NCBI GenBank assembly: GCA_965198855.1
Contig: CBDAPZ010000002.1
Span: 1,426,001-1,490,000, forward strand
From: BOG-908 sp965198855
Lineage (GTDB): Bacteria > Pseudomonadota > Alphaproteobacteria > Acetobacterales > Acetobacteraceae
Direction of reading: 5' to 3'
DNA length: 64,000 nucleotides
The notes beneath the pieces were generated by a model. That model did no database searches, had not been told where the DNA came from, and saw only the letters and a program-made list of their open reading frames with translations. Both the position numbers and the translations under genes were made by a program. This document shows positions 17,091 through 25,716 of the stretch, one piece after another. Every line of letters begins with the position of its first letter. Within the stretch, counting starts at the first letter, position 1.

Positions 17091-19361
17091 ATGCCAACGA
17101 TTGAGGAATTGCCGAGTGCCGCAGGTACTGGGCCGCAAGACCTGTTGCCGATCGACCAGAGCGGGGTGACGCGGTCGGTCAGTGTGGCCGACGTTCTTGC
17201 GAGCACACAGCCGCTGATCGAGGTGCCGAGCCCGAGCGTTCTGGGGCGTTCGTCGTTAGGGCCGGGCGGACCGGAATCGCTGACGATCGGGGTGGGTCTG
17301 GTGGTGCAGAATGCAACCATCGCTGCCAATGGTGCGGATCATGCCTCGTTTATCCAGGAGTCTAATTTCACTTCTACCGACGAGGTGATCATCAATTCGA
17401 GTGGCACGCCGAAGCAATTGCCGGTGCCTGCGCTGCGCGCGTTGTTCAGCCCGGGCAATAATGTGACGATCAGTTCCGCGGGACAGATTGGCGCCACGAC
17501 TGATCCGAGTGTGACGGTTGGACTGCAGACGCTGACGCAAAATCTGTCCACTGCAAACGGTGCGATTGCGGCGATAAATGCAGAGATCCCTCCGGGAGGG
17601 ATCGCAGGCCTGAATTCGAATGGCCAGGTGACGGCACCGATTGCCGGTGATGCCAGCTTGGGCACGGTGAGGGCCGGCGGGGTTGGCGTTCCGCGGCAGA
17701 TCGAAGCGCGTGAAGTCGACACGATCAATGTCGTTGACTTTGGTGCAGTGACCGGTGGTGCGGATTGCACGGCTGCGTTCAATGCAGCCTTTGCACAATT
17801 ACCCAGCGGCGGCGGGGAGATTTTTATCCCGGGTGGGGATTACTGGTTCAGCTCTTCGTTGGTGTTCAGTGGCAAGCCGGTCATGATACGTGGCGCGGGC
17901 AAGGGGCAGACGAAGCTGCATATTCAGCATACCGGCGTGGCGCTGGATTTTGCGCCGGGAAGTCCCTTCAACAAAGTGTTGGTGACGAACCTCTCGCTTT
18001 ATGCGGAGAGTGCGGCGGGGCAGACGGCTGCGGGCATTCGTGTGACCTACCAGGCGGTCGGCGGCTTCGGTTATGTGACGACGGTCATCGATGAGGTCGA
18101 GTTCTTCGGTTATCCAAACCAGCCGAATGGGACATCTCCGTTTCCGCAGACGTTCTTGCGGGGCATTGTGCTGGTCAATACCTGGAGCACTCAGGTGCGC
18201 AACGTATCCTGGTTCGGGCCGCCTGCTGCAGCAGGTGCATCCACGTCCGCTGTCATCGAGGTGAACAATGCCATCGATACCAGGATACAGTCGCTGCAGG
18301 CCTATTATGGCAACGTTGTCGTGCTTCAGACCGGTTATTGCGAGGGCATATATATCAATGCGCCAGCGATCATCGGGGTTGATTACCTTGTTTCTCACAG
18401 CGATGAGACTAAGTGGGCGGGGTACTCACAGAGTCGTCCGATGCTGTTGGGGCTTTGGGTCTCGGACGGCGAAGTGAATACGAATTTGGGCACCGTTGTT
18501 CTGCAGCAAGTGACGGATGGGTTTTTCGTTGGGCTGGATATCACGCGAGACCAGGGACCGAATGCGTCACAGATCTTTTTCGACCTTACGGATGTCTCGA
18601 ACTTTATCGTCAGCGACTGTAATTTCGTTGGTGGGCCCAGTGGCGGAAGTGGCCTGGACGTGGCGTTTAATTTCAAAAGCGTCGTAGACTCGTCCGGCGT
18701 TATCATTTCAGACTGCGTGTTCTCCAACATGACGACGGTGATCAAGATCAATGGCGGAAACGGCACGGTCGGCTTGATCACGCACGGGTTGCAGATCGGC
18801 AATGTGCCACTTGCCACGGCGATCATTGATCAATCGATTGTTAGCTCCGGCAATTATCTCTCGTTTATCGCTCCGCCGCAGGGCGCACGTGCGGCGGGTT
18901 TGGGGAATTCAAAGGATCACGTGTGGAACGGGACGACCGGGAGTGTGCTTTTCCAGGTAAACAACGTTGCTTCGGCGGCTAATTTTCTGCGCCACCTGCC
19001 GGCGGTGGCTGCTAACGCACCGGCCCTGTGCTTTGATGGATCTGATAGCCAGGTGAACGGCGTGATACAGACGAAAGGCGGCAATCTTTTTATAAACGCT
19101 GCGGGTGGTACCGGCGGTTCGGGCAACATATTGAGCCTGCTGAATATTTCTGGTGCAACGAACTGGCCTGTCTTGGTGAATGCGACATCAGGCAATTCCA
19201 GTGTGATGACCACGAACGCGGGTGGATTGACGATTTCGCCGGTGGGTGCGCTACGTCTGGCGCCCAGTGCGGGCGTGTTCATGTCCGGCTTGCCGACGAC
19301 GAAACCGGGTGTCGGCTCCGGTCAAGTCTGGAACAACAATGGTGTGCTCAGCATAGCCTGA
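17091..19361 (+). CDS. Tailspike with pectate-lyase-type beta-helix
   Basis: A 756-residue tailspike. An N-terminal head-binding part (residues 1-200) leads to NVVDFGAVTGGADCTAAFNAAFAQ and a GGGEIFIPGGDYWF segment, the entry signature of right-handed beta-helix (pectate-lyase-3-like) spikes that bind or cut surface polysaccharide. A C-terminal part repeats short beta strands. The protein probably decides host range. Whether it is an active depolymerase cannot be told without the active-site geometry. Confidence 0.82.
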   Translation: MPTIEELPSAAGTGPQDLLPIDQSGVTRSVSVADVLASTQPLIEVPSPSVLGRSSLGPGGPESLTIGVGLVVQNATIAANGADHASFIQESNFTSTDEVIINSSGTPKQLPVPALRALFSPGNNVTISSAGQIGATTDPSVTVGLQTLTQNLSTANGAIAAINAEIPPGGIAGLNSNGQVTAPIAGDASLGTVRAGGVGVPRQIEAREVDTINVVDFGAVTGGADCTAAFNAAFAQLPSGGGEIFIPGGDYWFSSSLVFSGKPVMIRGAGKGQTKLHIQHTGVALDFAPGSPFNKVLVTNLSLYAESAAGQTAAGIRVTYQAVGGFGYVTTVIDEVEFFGYPNQPNGTSPFPQTFLRGIVLVNTWSTQVRNVSWFGPPAAAGASTSAVIEVNNAIDTRIQSLQAYYGNVVVLQTGYCEGIYINAPAIIGVDYLVSHSDETKWAGYSQSRPMLLGLWVSDGEVNTNLGTVVLQQVTDGFFVGLDITRDQGPNASQIFFDLTDVSNFIVSDCNFVGGPSGGSGLDVAFNFKSVVDSSGVIISDCVFSNMTTVIKINGGNGTVGLITHGLQIGNVPLATAIIDQSIVSSGNYLSFIAPPQGARAAGLGNSKDHVWNGTTGSVLFQVNNVASAANFLRHLPAVAANAPALCFDGSDSQVNGVIQTKGGNLFINAAGGTGGSGNILSLLNISGATNWPVLVNATSGNSSVMTTNAGGLTISPVGALRLAPSAGVFMSGLPTTKPGVGSGQVWNNNGVLSIA

Positions 19362-19377
19362 AGACGCAGAAGTTCGT

Positions 19378-19399
19378 GCTTCTTTTTTTAAAAAGAAGC
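19378..19399. repeat. Intergenic hairpin repeat, half element (copy B)
   Basis: Stem GCTTCTTTTT, loop TT, stem AAAAAGAAGC, a perfect 10-bp hairpin 17 bases after the tailspike stop. It follows the same layout as the other copies but with a C-G in place of the usual T-A/G-C pair near the base, i.e. matched change on both arms. Confidence 0.75.
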
Positions 19400-19425
19400 G
19401 TTTTCTTCCCCTGCCTGGAGGGCAA

Positions 19426-19851
19426 ATGGCGCAAAGCGAACTGCATCTGCTGTTCCAGCAGATGGGCGAAGTGCTGAGCGGCATCAAGGCGCTACACAAA
19501 ACAATAGAAATCAGGCAGGCGCAGACCGATCAGTTACAAGAAATGGTGAGAGCGGAGCTTATGACTCTGCGAAAGGACCAGCGCGAGTTGGACGAGAAGC
19601 TCGAATGCGTCGTGTTCGTGATGCAGCACGACATCCTGGCGGTGCGAAGCGGCACGAGCGACAATACAAGGTCAATCGGTGAGCTGGTCGCAGCAGTCAA
19701 TGCGTTGCGCCGGCCGATCTCGGACATTGTAGCCTTGAAATCACGTGTTGCGGGATTGATCGTCGGGATCGGTTTCGTCGGCAGCATCATGATCTGGCTT
19801 GCGGAGCCGATCTATCGTTGGCTCATCGACAACAAGGTGCTGCGGCCGTGA
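19426..19851 (+). CDS. Coiled-coil membrane protein, possible lysis-cassette member
   Basis: A 141-residue protein with a long coiled coil at residues 10-100 and one membrane segment near the C terminus (VAGLIVGIGFVGSIMIWLA). Its position at the end of the tail operon, with two further small membrane-type genes after it, suggests a spanin- or holin-related role. The family is not recognised with certainty. GGAGGGC precedes ATG 19426. Confidence 0.55.
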   Translation: MAQSELHLLFQQMGEVLSGIKALHKTIEIRQAQTDQLQEMVRAELMTLRKDQRELDEKLECVVFVMQHDILAVRSGTSDNTRSIGELVAAVNALRRPISDIVALKSRVAGLIVGIGFVGSIMIWLAEPIYRWLIDNKVLRP

Positions 19852-19926
19852 TGCGGAGATGAAGCCGGCGCACCACGGGCGTGGTGCTGCGTAGTTTCGG
19901 TAATTCACATAACAAGAGAGGCAGAC

Positions 19927-20166
19927 ATGGGAAAGTTGAGCATTTGGTTGCGGCAGCCGACGACGGTTGCCGGCATATCGGCGTTGCTTGGCACCGCAGT
20001 GGCGGTGATGCTCGGCCAGATGAGCCTTGCCGCCGCGGTTCCGCTCGTGGCGGGGGCTGCGGTTTCGATGGTGCTGCCGGATAACAGTGCTGCCCGTCAG
20101 CAGACGGCGATTGTGGCGCAGGAGATCGTTTCACAGATTGCTGAAAAACAGGGAGCCAAGTCATGA
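19927..20166 (+). CDS. Small holin-like membrane protein
   Basis: A 79-residue protein with two hydrophobic segments (VAGISALLGTAVAVMLGQM and LAAAVPLVAGAAVSMVL) and a polar tail. This size and shape fit a phage holin, which would open the inner membrane at lysis. An AGAGAGGC ribosome site precedes ATG 19927. Its stop overlaps the next gene by 4 bases. Holin is inferred from shape and place only. Confidence 0.5.
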   Translation: MGKLSIWLRQPTTVAGISALLGTAVAVMLGQMSLAAAVPLVAGAAVSMVLPDNSAARQQTAIVAQEIVSQIAEKQGAKS

Positions 20167-20468
20167 AGAATGTTATTGCGGCGTGCGTGGTCGTGTCCGT
20201 GGCACTGGCCGGTTGTGCTGCGGACAAGCCGCAAGTGGCTGGTGATCTGATGGTGGCGCTTGATGTTGCAGCGACGGCGAAGGGTGTCTACGCGGCGCGT
20301 CCGGATGCGGACCCGACGAAAGTCGCTGAATTGTCGCGATTGCTTGCTTCCGCGCAGGCGGCGGTGGCGGTCTGGAGTGCGTCTTCACTGCCGACAGACC
20401 AGGCGCTTGCGAGTGCCGCCATTTCGGCGCTGGTGGAGTATGAGGCGTCGGCGGCACCTGCGTCCTAA
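20163..20468 (+). CDS. Phage-end lipoprotein, Rz1-like by position
   Basis: A 101-residue lipoprotein: a signal peptide with lipobox LAGC at residues 16-19, then a mostly helical Ala-rich chain. Its start overlaps the holin-like gene by 4 bases. Small outer-membrane lipoproteins at the end of phage operons often work as o-spanins, but here the gene is not nested in an Rz-like gene, so this is uncertain. Confidence 0.55.
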   Translation: MKNVIAACVVVSVALAGCAADKPQVAGDLMVALDVAATAKGVYAARPDADPTKVAELSRLLASAQAAVAVWSASSLPTDQALASAAISALVEYEASAAPAS

Positions 20469-20529
20469 GAGCGTGCTGGGCTATCGGCTTTGCCCGTAGC
20501 CCGTGTTGGGGAGACACAAGGTTGACCTG

Positions 20530-21801
20530 ATGCGCGCGGCAGGTAAGGCTGCCCATGGAAACGCTTCAGGGCCCGTAATGAAAAGCACTGCTCAAAGGCA
20601 ACGCCATGTCGTCGCCGCCTGTTATCTCGGCTGGACTCTCGACGCGTTCGACTTCTTCATCATGGTGTTCGTGTTCGGCGACGTAGCCAAGGAGTTCGGT
20701 CTCAGTGTCACGTCGATCACCTTTGCGGTGACGCTGACGCTGGCGATGCGCGCGCTCGGTGCTTACCTTTTCGGTCGGTTTGCCGACAAGTTTGGACGGC
20801 GGCCGGCGCTGATGGCGAGCATATTGGGGTTTTCGGTGCTCGGCTTCAGCACCGGCCTGGCACCCAACGCGACGGTATTCTTTATCATTCGGGCCTTGTT
20901 CGGGTTGGCGATGGGCGGTGAGTGGGGCGTCGGCGCATCGCTGACGATGGAAAGCATTCCCTCTTCCTGGCGAGGGCCGGTGAGCGGGTTGCTGCAGGCT
21001 GGGTATCCGAGCGGCTACCTGCTCGCGTCGTTGCTGAATTTGGCATATCCGTATCTACATTGGCGCGGCATGTTCATGGCTGGCGCCATACCCGCATTGC
21101 TGGTGTTCTATATACGAAACAACGTGCCGGAGAGCCCAGACTGGGAAGTGCGTATCAAGACAGCGCCGTCGCAAACTGTGATGCAGGTGGTGCGGCAGAA
21201 CCTGAAGCTGACGATCTACGCTGCCCTCCTGATGGCCTGTTTCAACTTTTTCAGCCATGGCACGCAGGATATCTATCCGACCTATCTGAAGGCGCAGCGG
21301 CATTTCAACGTGCATACCGTTTCGGCCATCGCGATTATTTTCAATATTGGCGCGATGCTTGGCGGGATCTGCGTGGGCACGCTGTCGCAGCGCATTGGGC
21401 GGCGTTTGGCGATTGGTATTGCGGCGGGACTATCATTGCTGGTTCTGCCGCTTTGGGCGTTCTCTACCACGCCAGCTTTGATCGCGATTGGCGCTTTCCT
21501 GATGCAGGTGTGCGTGCAGGGCGCCTGGGGCGTGATCCCGGTGCATCTGAACGAGCTTTCGCCACCGGCGATCCGTGGCACGTTTCCGGGGCTTACCTAT
21601 CAGCTTGGCAACTTCCTGGCGGCGTTGAATTTGCCGTTGCAGGCTGGCATCGCGGCGTCGCTTGGTGGTGATTATCGTTGGTCGCTGGTGGGCGTGGCGG
21701 GGGCTGCTGCCGTGTGTATCATTGTGCTGATGCTGGTGGGGCGGGAAGAGAAGGATGTGCGGATGGGGGCGTTTGGGTCGGCTGAGCATAGTGCTGGGTG
21801 A
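20530..21801 (+). CDS. MFS transporter (metabolite:H+ symporter type)
   Basis: A 423-residue, 12-segment major facilitator protein. The first part (YLGWTLDAFDFFIMVFVFG, then the loop RFADKFGRRPAL) carries the MFS loop 2-3 motif, and the style with LDAFDFF resembles lactate/sialate-type symporters (SHS/MHS families). Substrate is not known. ATG 20530 follows GGGGAGA; ATG 20578 is also possible. It lies directly after the prophage genes and could be host sequence or carried cargo. A full hairpin repeat follows 13 bases after the stop. Confidence 0.8.
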   Translation: MRAAGKAAHGNASGPVMKSTAQRQRHVVAACYLGWTLDAFDFFIMVFVFGDVAKEFGLSVTSITFAVTLTLAMRALGAYLFGRFADKFGRRPALMASILGFSVLGFSTGLAPNATVFFIIRALFGLAMGGEWGVGASLTMESIPSSWRGPVSGLLQAGYPSGYLLASLLNLAYPYLHWRGMFMAGAIPALLVFYIRNNVPESPDWEVRIKTAPSQTVMQVVRQNLKLTIYAALLMACFNFFSHGTQDIYPTYLKAQRHFNVHTVSAIAIIFNIGAMLGGICVGTLSQRIGRRLAIGIAAGLSLLVLPLWAFSTTPALIAIGAFLMQVCVQGAWGVIPVHLNELSPPAIRGTFPGLTYQLGNFLAALNLPLQAGIAASLGGDYRWSLVGVAGAAAVCIIVLMLVGREEKDVRMGAFGSAEHSAG

Positions 21802-21814
21802 GGGAAGGACGATT

Positions 21815-21924
21815 CTTCTTTTCTGAAGAAAAGAAGCAAAAGACTTCTAGGTCGCTGTCGCCGATCTATCCGGCGGCATGCGCCATGACATAAAACTTTT
21901 TTGTTCTTTTCTTCAAAAAAGAAC
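21815..21924. repeat. Paired hairpin repeat, full element (copy C)
   Basis: Left hairpin 21815-21836: stem CTTCTTTTCT, loop GA, stem AGAAAAGAAG. Right hairpin 21903-21924: stem GTTCTTTTCT, loop TC, stem AAAAAAGAAC. Between them lies the conserved middle GTCGCTGTCGCCGATCTATC. It separates the convergent MFS and S24 genes, so both transcripts end into it. Confidence 0.88.
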
Positions 21925-21935
21925 TGCTTTCTTCC

Positions 21936-22577
21936 TCATTGACTGGCCCAAATAATCCGATGCATCCAGGCCACTTGCGTGAGGTCAAACGAGTAATCCG
22001 GGTGCTCCGGGTTCAGGCTGCGTAGCTCGATGCGCCTGGCCGAGCGGCGGACCAATTGTTTGGCCATGGCTTCGCCGCGCGCCGTCCGCACCACAACGCG
22101 GTCACCGCGCCGGATCGGGGCGGAGGGTGATACCACCACCATGTCGCCATCCCTGAACACAGGTTCCATCGAGTCGCCGGAGATCTCCAGCGCATAAGCG
22201 TGCGGGTCGCCGACTTCGGGTATGCTGACTTCATCCCATCCGCCGCCGACCGGATAGCCGCCATCGTCGAAAAAGCCTTCGCCGCCGGCTTGCGCCATGC
22301 CGATCAGCGGTATGCTGCGGGCACGGTCGTGCCCCGACGCGATGGCGCGTTCACCCGAAACGAGCTGCGAGAACACTTCCAGGCTTGCTCCTGTGGCATC
22401 TAGTACCTTGGAAAGGCTTTCGGTGCCTGGCCAGCGCGGCCTGCCATCCGGCATACGTCGTTTGGAGGGGTTGAAGGTGGTAGGGTCCAGCCCAGCGCGA
22501 CGTGCGAGCCCGGACGCGGACATGCCGTTTTCGGCTGCCAGCGTGTCCAGCGCGCGCCAGATATCCTCGTGTTTCAT
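21936..22577 (-). CDS. S24-family LexA/CI-type repressor
   Basis: A 213-residue regulator with an N-terminal helix-turn-helix (SASGLARRAGLDPTTF) and a C-terminal S24 peptidase domain. The self-cleavage site is AQAGGEG at about residue 95, the serine is in SGDSMEP, and the catalytic lysine is in EAMAKQLV. It could repress a phage or stress genes and be cleaved after RecA activation. The prophage lies 1.5 kb away, but its gene order does not show that this is the prophage repressor. The region 22578-22700 holds its divergent promoter region. Confidence 0.87.
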   Translation of the reverse strand: MKHEDIWRALDTLAAENGMSASGLARRAGLDPTTFNPSKRRMPDGRPRWPGTESLSKVLDATGASLEVFSQLVSGERAIASGHDRARSIPLIGMAQAGGEGFFDDGGYPVGGGWDEVSIPEVGDPHAYALEISGDSMEPVFRDGDMVVVSPSAPIRRGDRVVVRTARGEAMAKQLVRRSARRIELRSLNPEHPDYSFDLTQVAWMHRIIWASQ

Positions 22578-22712
22578 CGGGCTGTAAGTTTGATAGGAAA
22601 ATTCGCCGCAAGCAATAGGAGAGATCTGCCTTAAACATATTGATATCGTAATGACACCTCGTCTAGGTTGTTCATGTCTCGTTCACAGCGTCGTATAGTT
22701 GGGAGAGCCGGC

Positions 22713-23120
22713 ATGAACACCTGTTTCAAGCGAGAGGAGGCGTCTGCCACGGCATTTCTCTCGGCGGCCGATGCCTGGTTCTGGACGATGCGAGCGTTGC
22801 GGGCTCGGCATGAGGGCATAAGCAGAGCAGGGGCTGGCGTAAAGCGACCTTGCGAGCCGGATGATGTGGTCCGTTGCCTTGATCGTCTGTACCGCAACCA
22901 ACACATCGGATTACGGCATGCGCGTGTTCTCCGGGCATGGGGCGAGCGGCAGACCGCGCCGGATGCACGTTCGGGAACAGGCGACGATGCCCAGCTTTGG
23001 CGTGAAGCATTGTGCAGCCTGGAAGGACCGCTACAGGTAAAAGGCATCGTTCGGCCTACGGAAAAAAATCCTATTTTCATAGGAAAAAAGTCATTGACAT
23101 CTCACGAGGCCAACGTTTAA
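22713..23120 (+). CDS. Conserved-type hypothetical protein
   Basis: A 135-residue soluble basic protein transcribed away from the S24 gene. Start ATG 22713 is chosen because GGGAGAG lies 8 bases upstream; ATG 22674 and TTG 22668 are in frame. It has an acidic-basic helical pattern with a Trp-rich patch (ADAWFWTMRALRARHEGI) but no known domain. Divergence from the regulator suggests it may be regulated by it. It ends just before a promoter-like site and a terminator. Confidence 0.55.
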   Translation: MNTCFKREEASATAFLSAADAWFWTMRALRARHEGISRAGAGVKRPCEPDDVVRCLDRLYRNQHIGLRHARVLRAWGERQTAPDARSGTGDDAQLWREALCSLEGPLQVKGIVRPTEKNPIFIGKKSLTSHEANV

Positions 23121-23122
23121 GC
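23094..23122 (+). promoter_or_regulatory. Promoter-like sequence (TTGACA)
   Basis: TTGACA at 23094-23099 is followed after 17 bases by TTAAGC. The -10 element is poor. It would transcribe a stretch of about 70 bases that ends at the terminator at 23173-23200. Confidence 0.35.
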
Positions 23123-23172
23123 TTCCTTATCGACACCAGAACTATGCGTCGCTTTTGGATCGATACTATTTA

Positions 23173-23200
23173 GCCGCTCCCGCAAGGGGCGGCTTTTTTT
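23173..23200 (+). terminator. Intrinsic terminator
   Basis: Stem GCCGCTCC and GGGGCGGC with loop CGCAA, followed by seven T bases. It ends either the hypothetical gene at 22713 or a short transcript from the promoter-like site just before it, and it lies 20 bases before the next gene start. Confidence 0.88.
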
Positions 23201-23219
23201 GTTGGTGAAAGGTGCCAAA

Positions 23220-23453
23220 ATGGCTTTCTCCCTGCGCAATCTCTCCGTGCTCGCTTACGCTAACGGCTTCACCCTGTGGCACTACAAGGCAGACGCCGCC
23301 GATCATCCGCAGGCCGGCACGCCCGATTTCTTTGCGCAGGCCGGTGACATGCTAGCCGGCGGCGACATGATGATGGTCACCTCACGCGAAGGAGCGAGGG
23401 TGCTCTGCGTGCTGGCTGACGCCGATGGCTTTCGCACCGCGCCGGTGATGTGA
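23220..23453 (+). CDS. Small conserved-type hypothetical protein
   Basis: A 77-residue protein starting at ATG 23220 with GGTG upstream. It reads MAFSLRNLSVLAYANGFTLW, then an acidic middle and a short strand-rich end. There is no signal peptide or membrane segment. The role is unknown. Convergent with a small gene on the other strand, with only 3 bases between stops. Confidence 0.6.
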   Translation: MAFSLRNLSVLAYANGFTLWHYKADAADHPQAGTPDFFAQAGDMLAGGDMMMVTSREGARVLCVLADADGFRTAPVM

Positions 23454-23456
23454 GCG

Positions 23457-23678
23457 CTATGTGGCCGTCTCGCCCAGGATCTCGGCGGCATGGCGTGCGT
23501 GACCCGCGGCTGTGACGATGAAACGTCCGTCTTCGCGCGCCTTGGCAAAACCGTCCTCCGCCAGGCGCTCCAGGCAGGGGCCATCCTTCAGCGCCGGTGG
23601 ACGCCCGAGGTCGCCGGCCAGGCACAGCCGGTGCAGGGCAGAGCGACAACAGGTTTCGAGATAAGGCTGGTTCCACAT
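23457..23678 (-). CDS. Small hypothetical protein, winged-helix-like shape
   Basis: A 73-residue protein with the start ATG at 23678. Its order of helices and a terminal DGRFIVTAAGHARHAAEIL strand-helix resembles a small winged-helix or nucleic-acid-binding fold, but no family is recognised. The upstream part of the longer open frame is probably not translated. Confidence 0.5.
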   Translation of the reverse strand: MWNQPYLETCCRSALHRLCLAGDLGRPPALKDGPCLERLAEDGFAKAREDGRFIVTAAGHARHAAEILGETAT

Positions 23679-23733
23679 GCGTCCAGCATGCCTGCCGGCG
23701 CCACACCGCCGCAAGCGCCCTCCCGTTTAGAGC

Positions 23734-24810
23734 TTGAACGAAACCGGCTTTGCCGCCACCAACGCAGCCGTGAATATCCTCGCACGCCTCTCTCCGCTTT
23801 TGCTGAATCTGGAGCCGGAGCGTGCGCACGGCCTAGCCTTGCGCGCACTGAATGCCGGGCTTGCCGGGCGCGACAAACGTCCTGACCCGACGGCCTTGGC
23901 CGTGCGCGCCTTTGGGCTCTCTTTCTCCAACCCGATCGGCCTTGCCGCTGGTTTCGACAAGAACGCCACTGCCGTCATCCCGCTGATGCAGCTTGGTTTC
24001 GGCTGCCTGGAGGCAGGCACGGTCACGCCGCGGCCACAGTTGGGCAACCCGCGGCCACGCCTGTTTCGACTGCCGCAGCATCGTGCGGTGATCAACCGGC
24101 TCGGCTTTAATAATGAAGGCATCGAAGCCTATGTCGCGCGCCTGAAAGCCATGGGCCCACGGCCGGCACGCTTCGGCGCCAATCTTGGCATCAACAAGGA
24201 CAACGCGGATCCGGAGCGCGACTACCCGGCGCTTGTCGCCGCCGTCACTCCCTATGCCGACTACGTCACCATCAACATCTCCTCGCCGAACACGCCGGGG
24301 CTGCGCGATCTGCAGAGCGAGGCGCGTTTGCGCGGCATCCTGCAGGCGATCCAGGCGAAGGTGCCGGTGCGTCCGCCGTTGCTGGTGAAGATCGCGCCGG
24401 ACCTTTCCGAAGCCGGCGTGGAGGCCGTGGTGGAAACCGCGGTTGAATGCGGCGTGCAAGGCTTGATCATCTCCAACACCACCTTGTCGCGGCCGCCTGG
24501 ATTTTCCGGGCTCAACACCTTGCAGGTCGGCGGCCTGTCCGGCGCGCCGCTGTTCGAACGCTCTACCGTCATGCTGCGTCTCGCGCATCGGCTGTCGAAG
24601 GGGCGCCTTGCTCTGGTCGGCTGCGGCGGGGTGCGCACCGGCGCCGATGTGCTGGCGAAACTGCGCGCCGGCGCCAGCTTGGTGCAGCTCTACACCGAAT
24701 TCGCCTATGTCGGTCCCAAGCTGATCCCCCGCCTCAAGCAGGAGTTGCTGGTTGCCTTGAAAGAACAGGGGTTTGAGAGCGCAATGGCAGCCATCGGAAC
24801 CGCACCATGA
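23734..24810 (+). CDS. pyrD: Dihydroorotate dehydrogenase (quinone), class 2
   Basis: This enzyme oxidises dihydroorotate to orotate in pyrimidine synthesis and passes electrons to quinone at the inner membrane. The 358-residue frame shows the class 2 pattern: LEPERAHGLAL N-terminal region, FSNPIGLAAGFDKNATAV, the catalytic serine in INISSPNTPGLRDLQ, and the flavin region VGCGGVRTGADVL. TTG 23734 is the longest start; GTG 23770 would give a start closer to the usual N terminus. It overlaps the next gene by 4 bases. Confidence 0.93.
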   Translation: MNETGFAATNAAVNILARLSPLLLNLEPERAHGLALRALNAGLAGRDKRPDPTALAVRAFGLSFSNPIGLAAGFDKNATAVIPLMQLGFGCLEAGTVTPRPQLGNPRPRLFRLPQHRAVINRLGFNNEGIEAYVARLKAMGPRPARFGANLGINKDNADPERDYPALVAAVTPYADYVTINISSPNTPGLRDLQSEARLRGILQAIQAKVPVRPPLLVKIAPDLSEAGVEAVVETAVECGVQGLIISNTTLSRPPGFSGLNTLQVGGLSGAPLFERSTVMLRLAHRLSKGRLALVGCGGVRTGADVLAKLRAGASLVQLYTEFAYVGPKLIPRLKQELLVALKEQGFESAMAAIGTAP

Positions 24811-25658
24811 CCCAGCCGATTCGCGGTCTGTCCGAGATCGCTCATCTCTATGATGGCTTCATCATCGACCTTTGGGGCGTCGTACATGACGGCGTCACCC
24901 CCTATCCCGGTGCGCTCGAGTGCCTGCGAAACCTGGCCGGCCACAAGACCCTGCTGCTCTCCAATGCCCCCCGCCGCTCTGCCTCCGCGCAAGCCATGCT
25001 CCGCCGACTTGGCATTGCGGACTCTCTCTACAGCGCGATCCTCACCAGCGGCGAAGCCACGTGGCTCGCGTTGCGCGATCGCACCGATCCATGGTTTGCG
25101 CGCCTCGGGATGCGCGTCTATCACCTCGGGCCGCAGCGCGACCGCAACGTGTTGGATGGTCTCGGCCTCACCATCACTGCTGACCCTCAAGATGCCGATT
25201 TCATGGTCAATACCGGCCCGGATGACGACTCTAAGGATCCGCGCGACCTCGCCACTTTCATCCCAGAACTGGAAACATGTCTTCAGGCGGGTCTGCCGAT
25301 GATCTGCGCCAACCCTGACCTCGTGGTGCATCGCGCCGGCGTGCGCATTCTCTGTGCCGGTGCGCTCGCGCATTATTATCAGTCACACGGGGGCGACGTG
25401 TATTCGCTCGGTAAGCCGGACCCCGCGATCTACCGCATGGCAGGCGCAACACTCGACCTGGCGCCCGCTCGTGTCCTCGCCATCGGTGACTCGCTACACA
25501 CCGATATCGCCGGCGCCAAACAGGCGGGCATCGACAGCTATTGGGTGCTCGGCGGCATCCATTGGGAGACGCTGGCCGCCGACCCAAGCACCGCCGCAAG
25601 CCTGGCTGCTCAATCCGGCCTCGCACCGAAATTTGCGCTCGAACGCCTCGTCTGGTAA
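24807..25658 (+). CDS. HAD-superfamily hydrolase, subclass IIA (TIGR01459 type)
   Basis: A 283-residue HAD hydrolase. Motif I is FIIDLWGVVHDG, in which the usual DxDGT is altered to the D-L-W-G-V-x-x-D form seen in the TIGR01459 group; motif II is LLLSNAPR; motif III/IV is GKPDPAIY and AIGDSLHTDIAGA. It probably acts on a small phosphate ester. It overlaps pyrD by 4 bases and looks co-transcribed with it. Confidence 0.82.
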   Translation: MTQPIRGLSEIAHLYDGFIIDLWGVVHDGVTPYPGALECLRNLAGHKTLLLSNAPRRSASAQAMLRRLGIADSLYSAILTSGEATWLALRDRTDPWFARLGMRVYHLGPQRDRNVLDGLGLTITADPQDADFMVNTGPDDDSKDPRDLATFIPELETCLQAGLPMICANPDLVVHRAGVRILCAGALAHYYQSHGGDVYSLGKPDPAIYRMAGATLDLAPARVLAIGDSLHTDIAGAKQAGIDSYWVLGGIHWETLAADPSTAASLAAQSGLAPKFALERLVW

Positions 25659-25716
25659 AAAATCAGGGTCTGAATGGCTGGTCGCTTTGGGCATGGGTGC
25701 TCCCCCCCAAAAAAGT

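Noticed and set aside
20469..20529. Possible terminator or att site at the prophage end
   Set aside because: An imperfect GGGCTA/TAGCCC stem is present, but there is no T run, no integrase and no matching direct repeat in the window.
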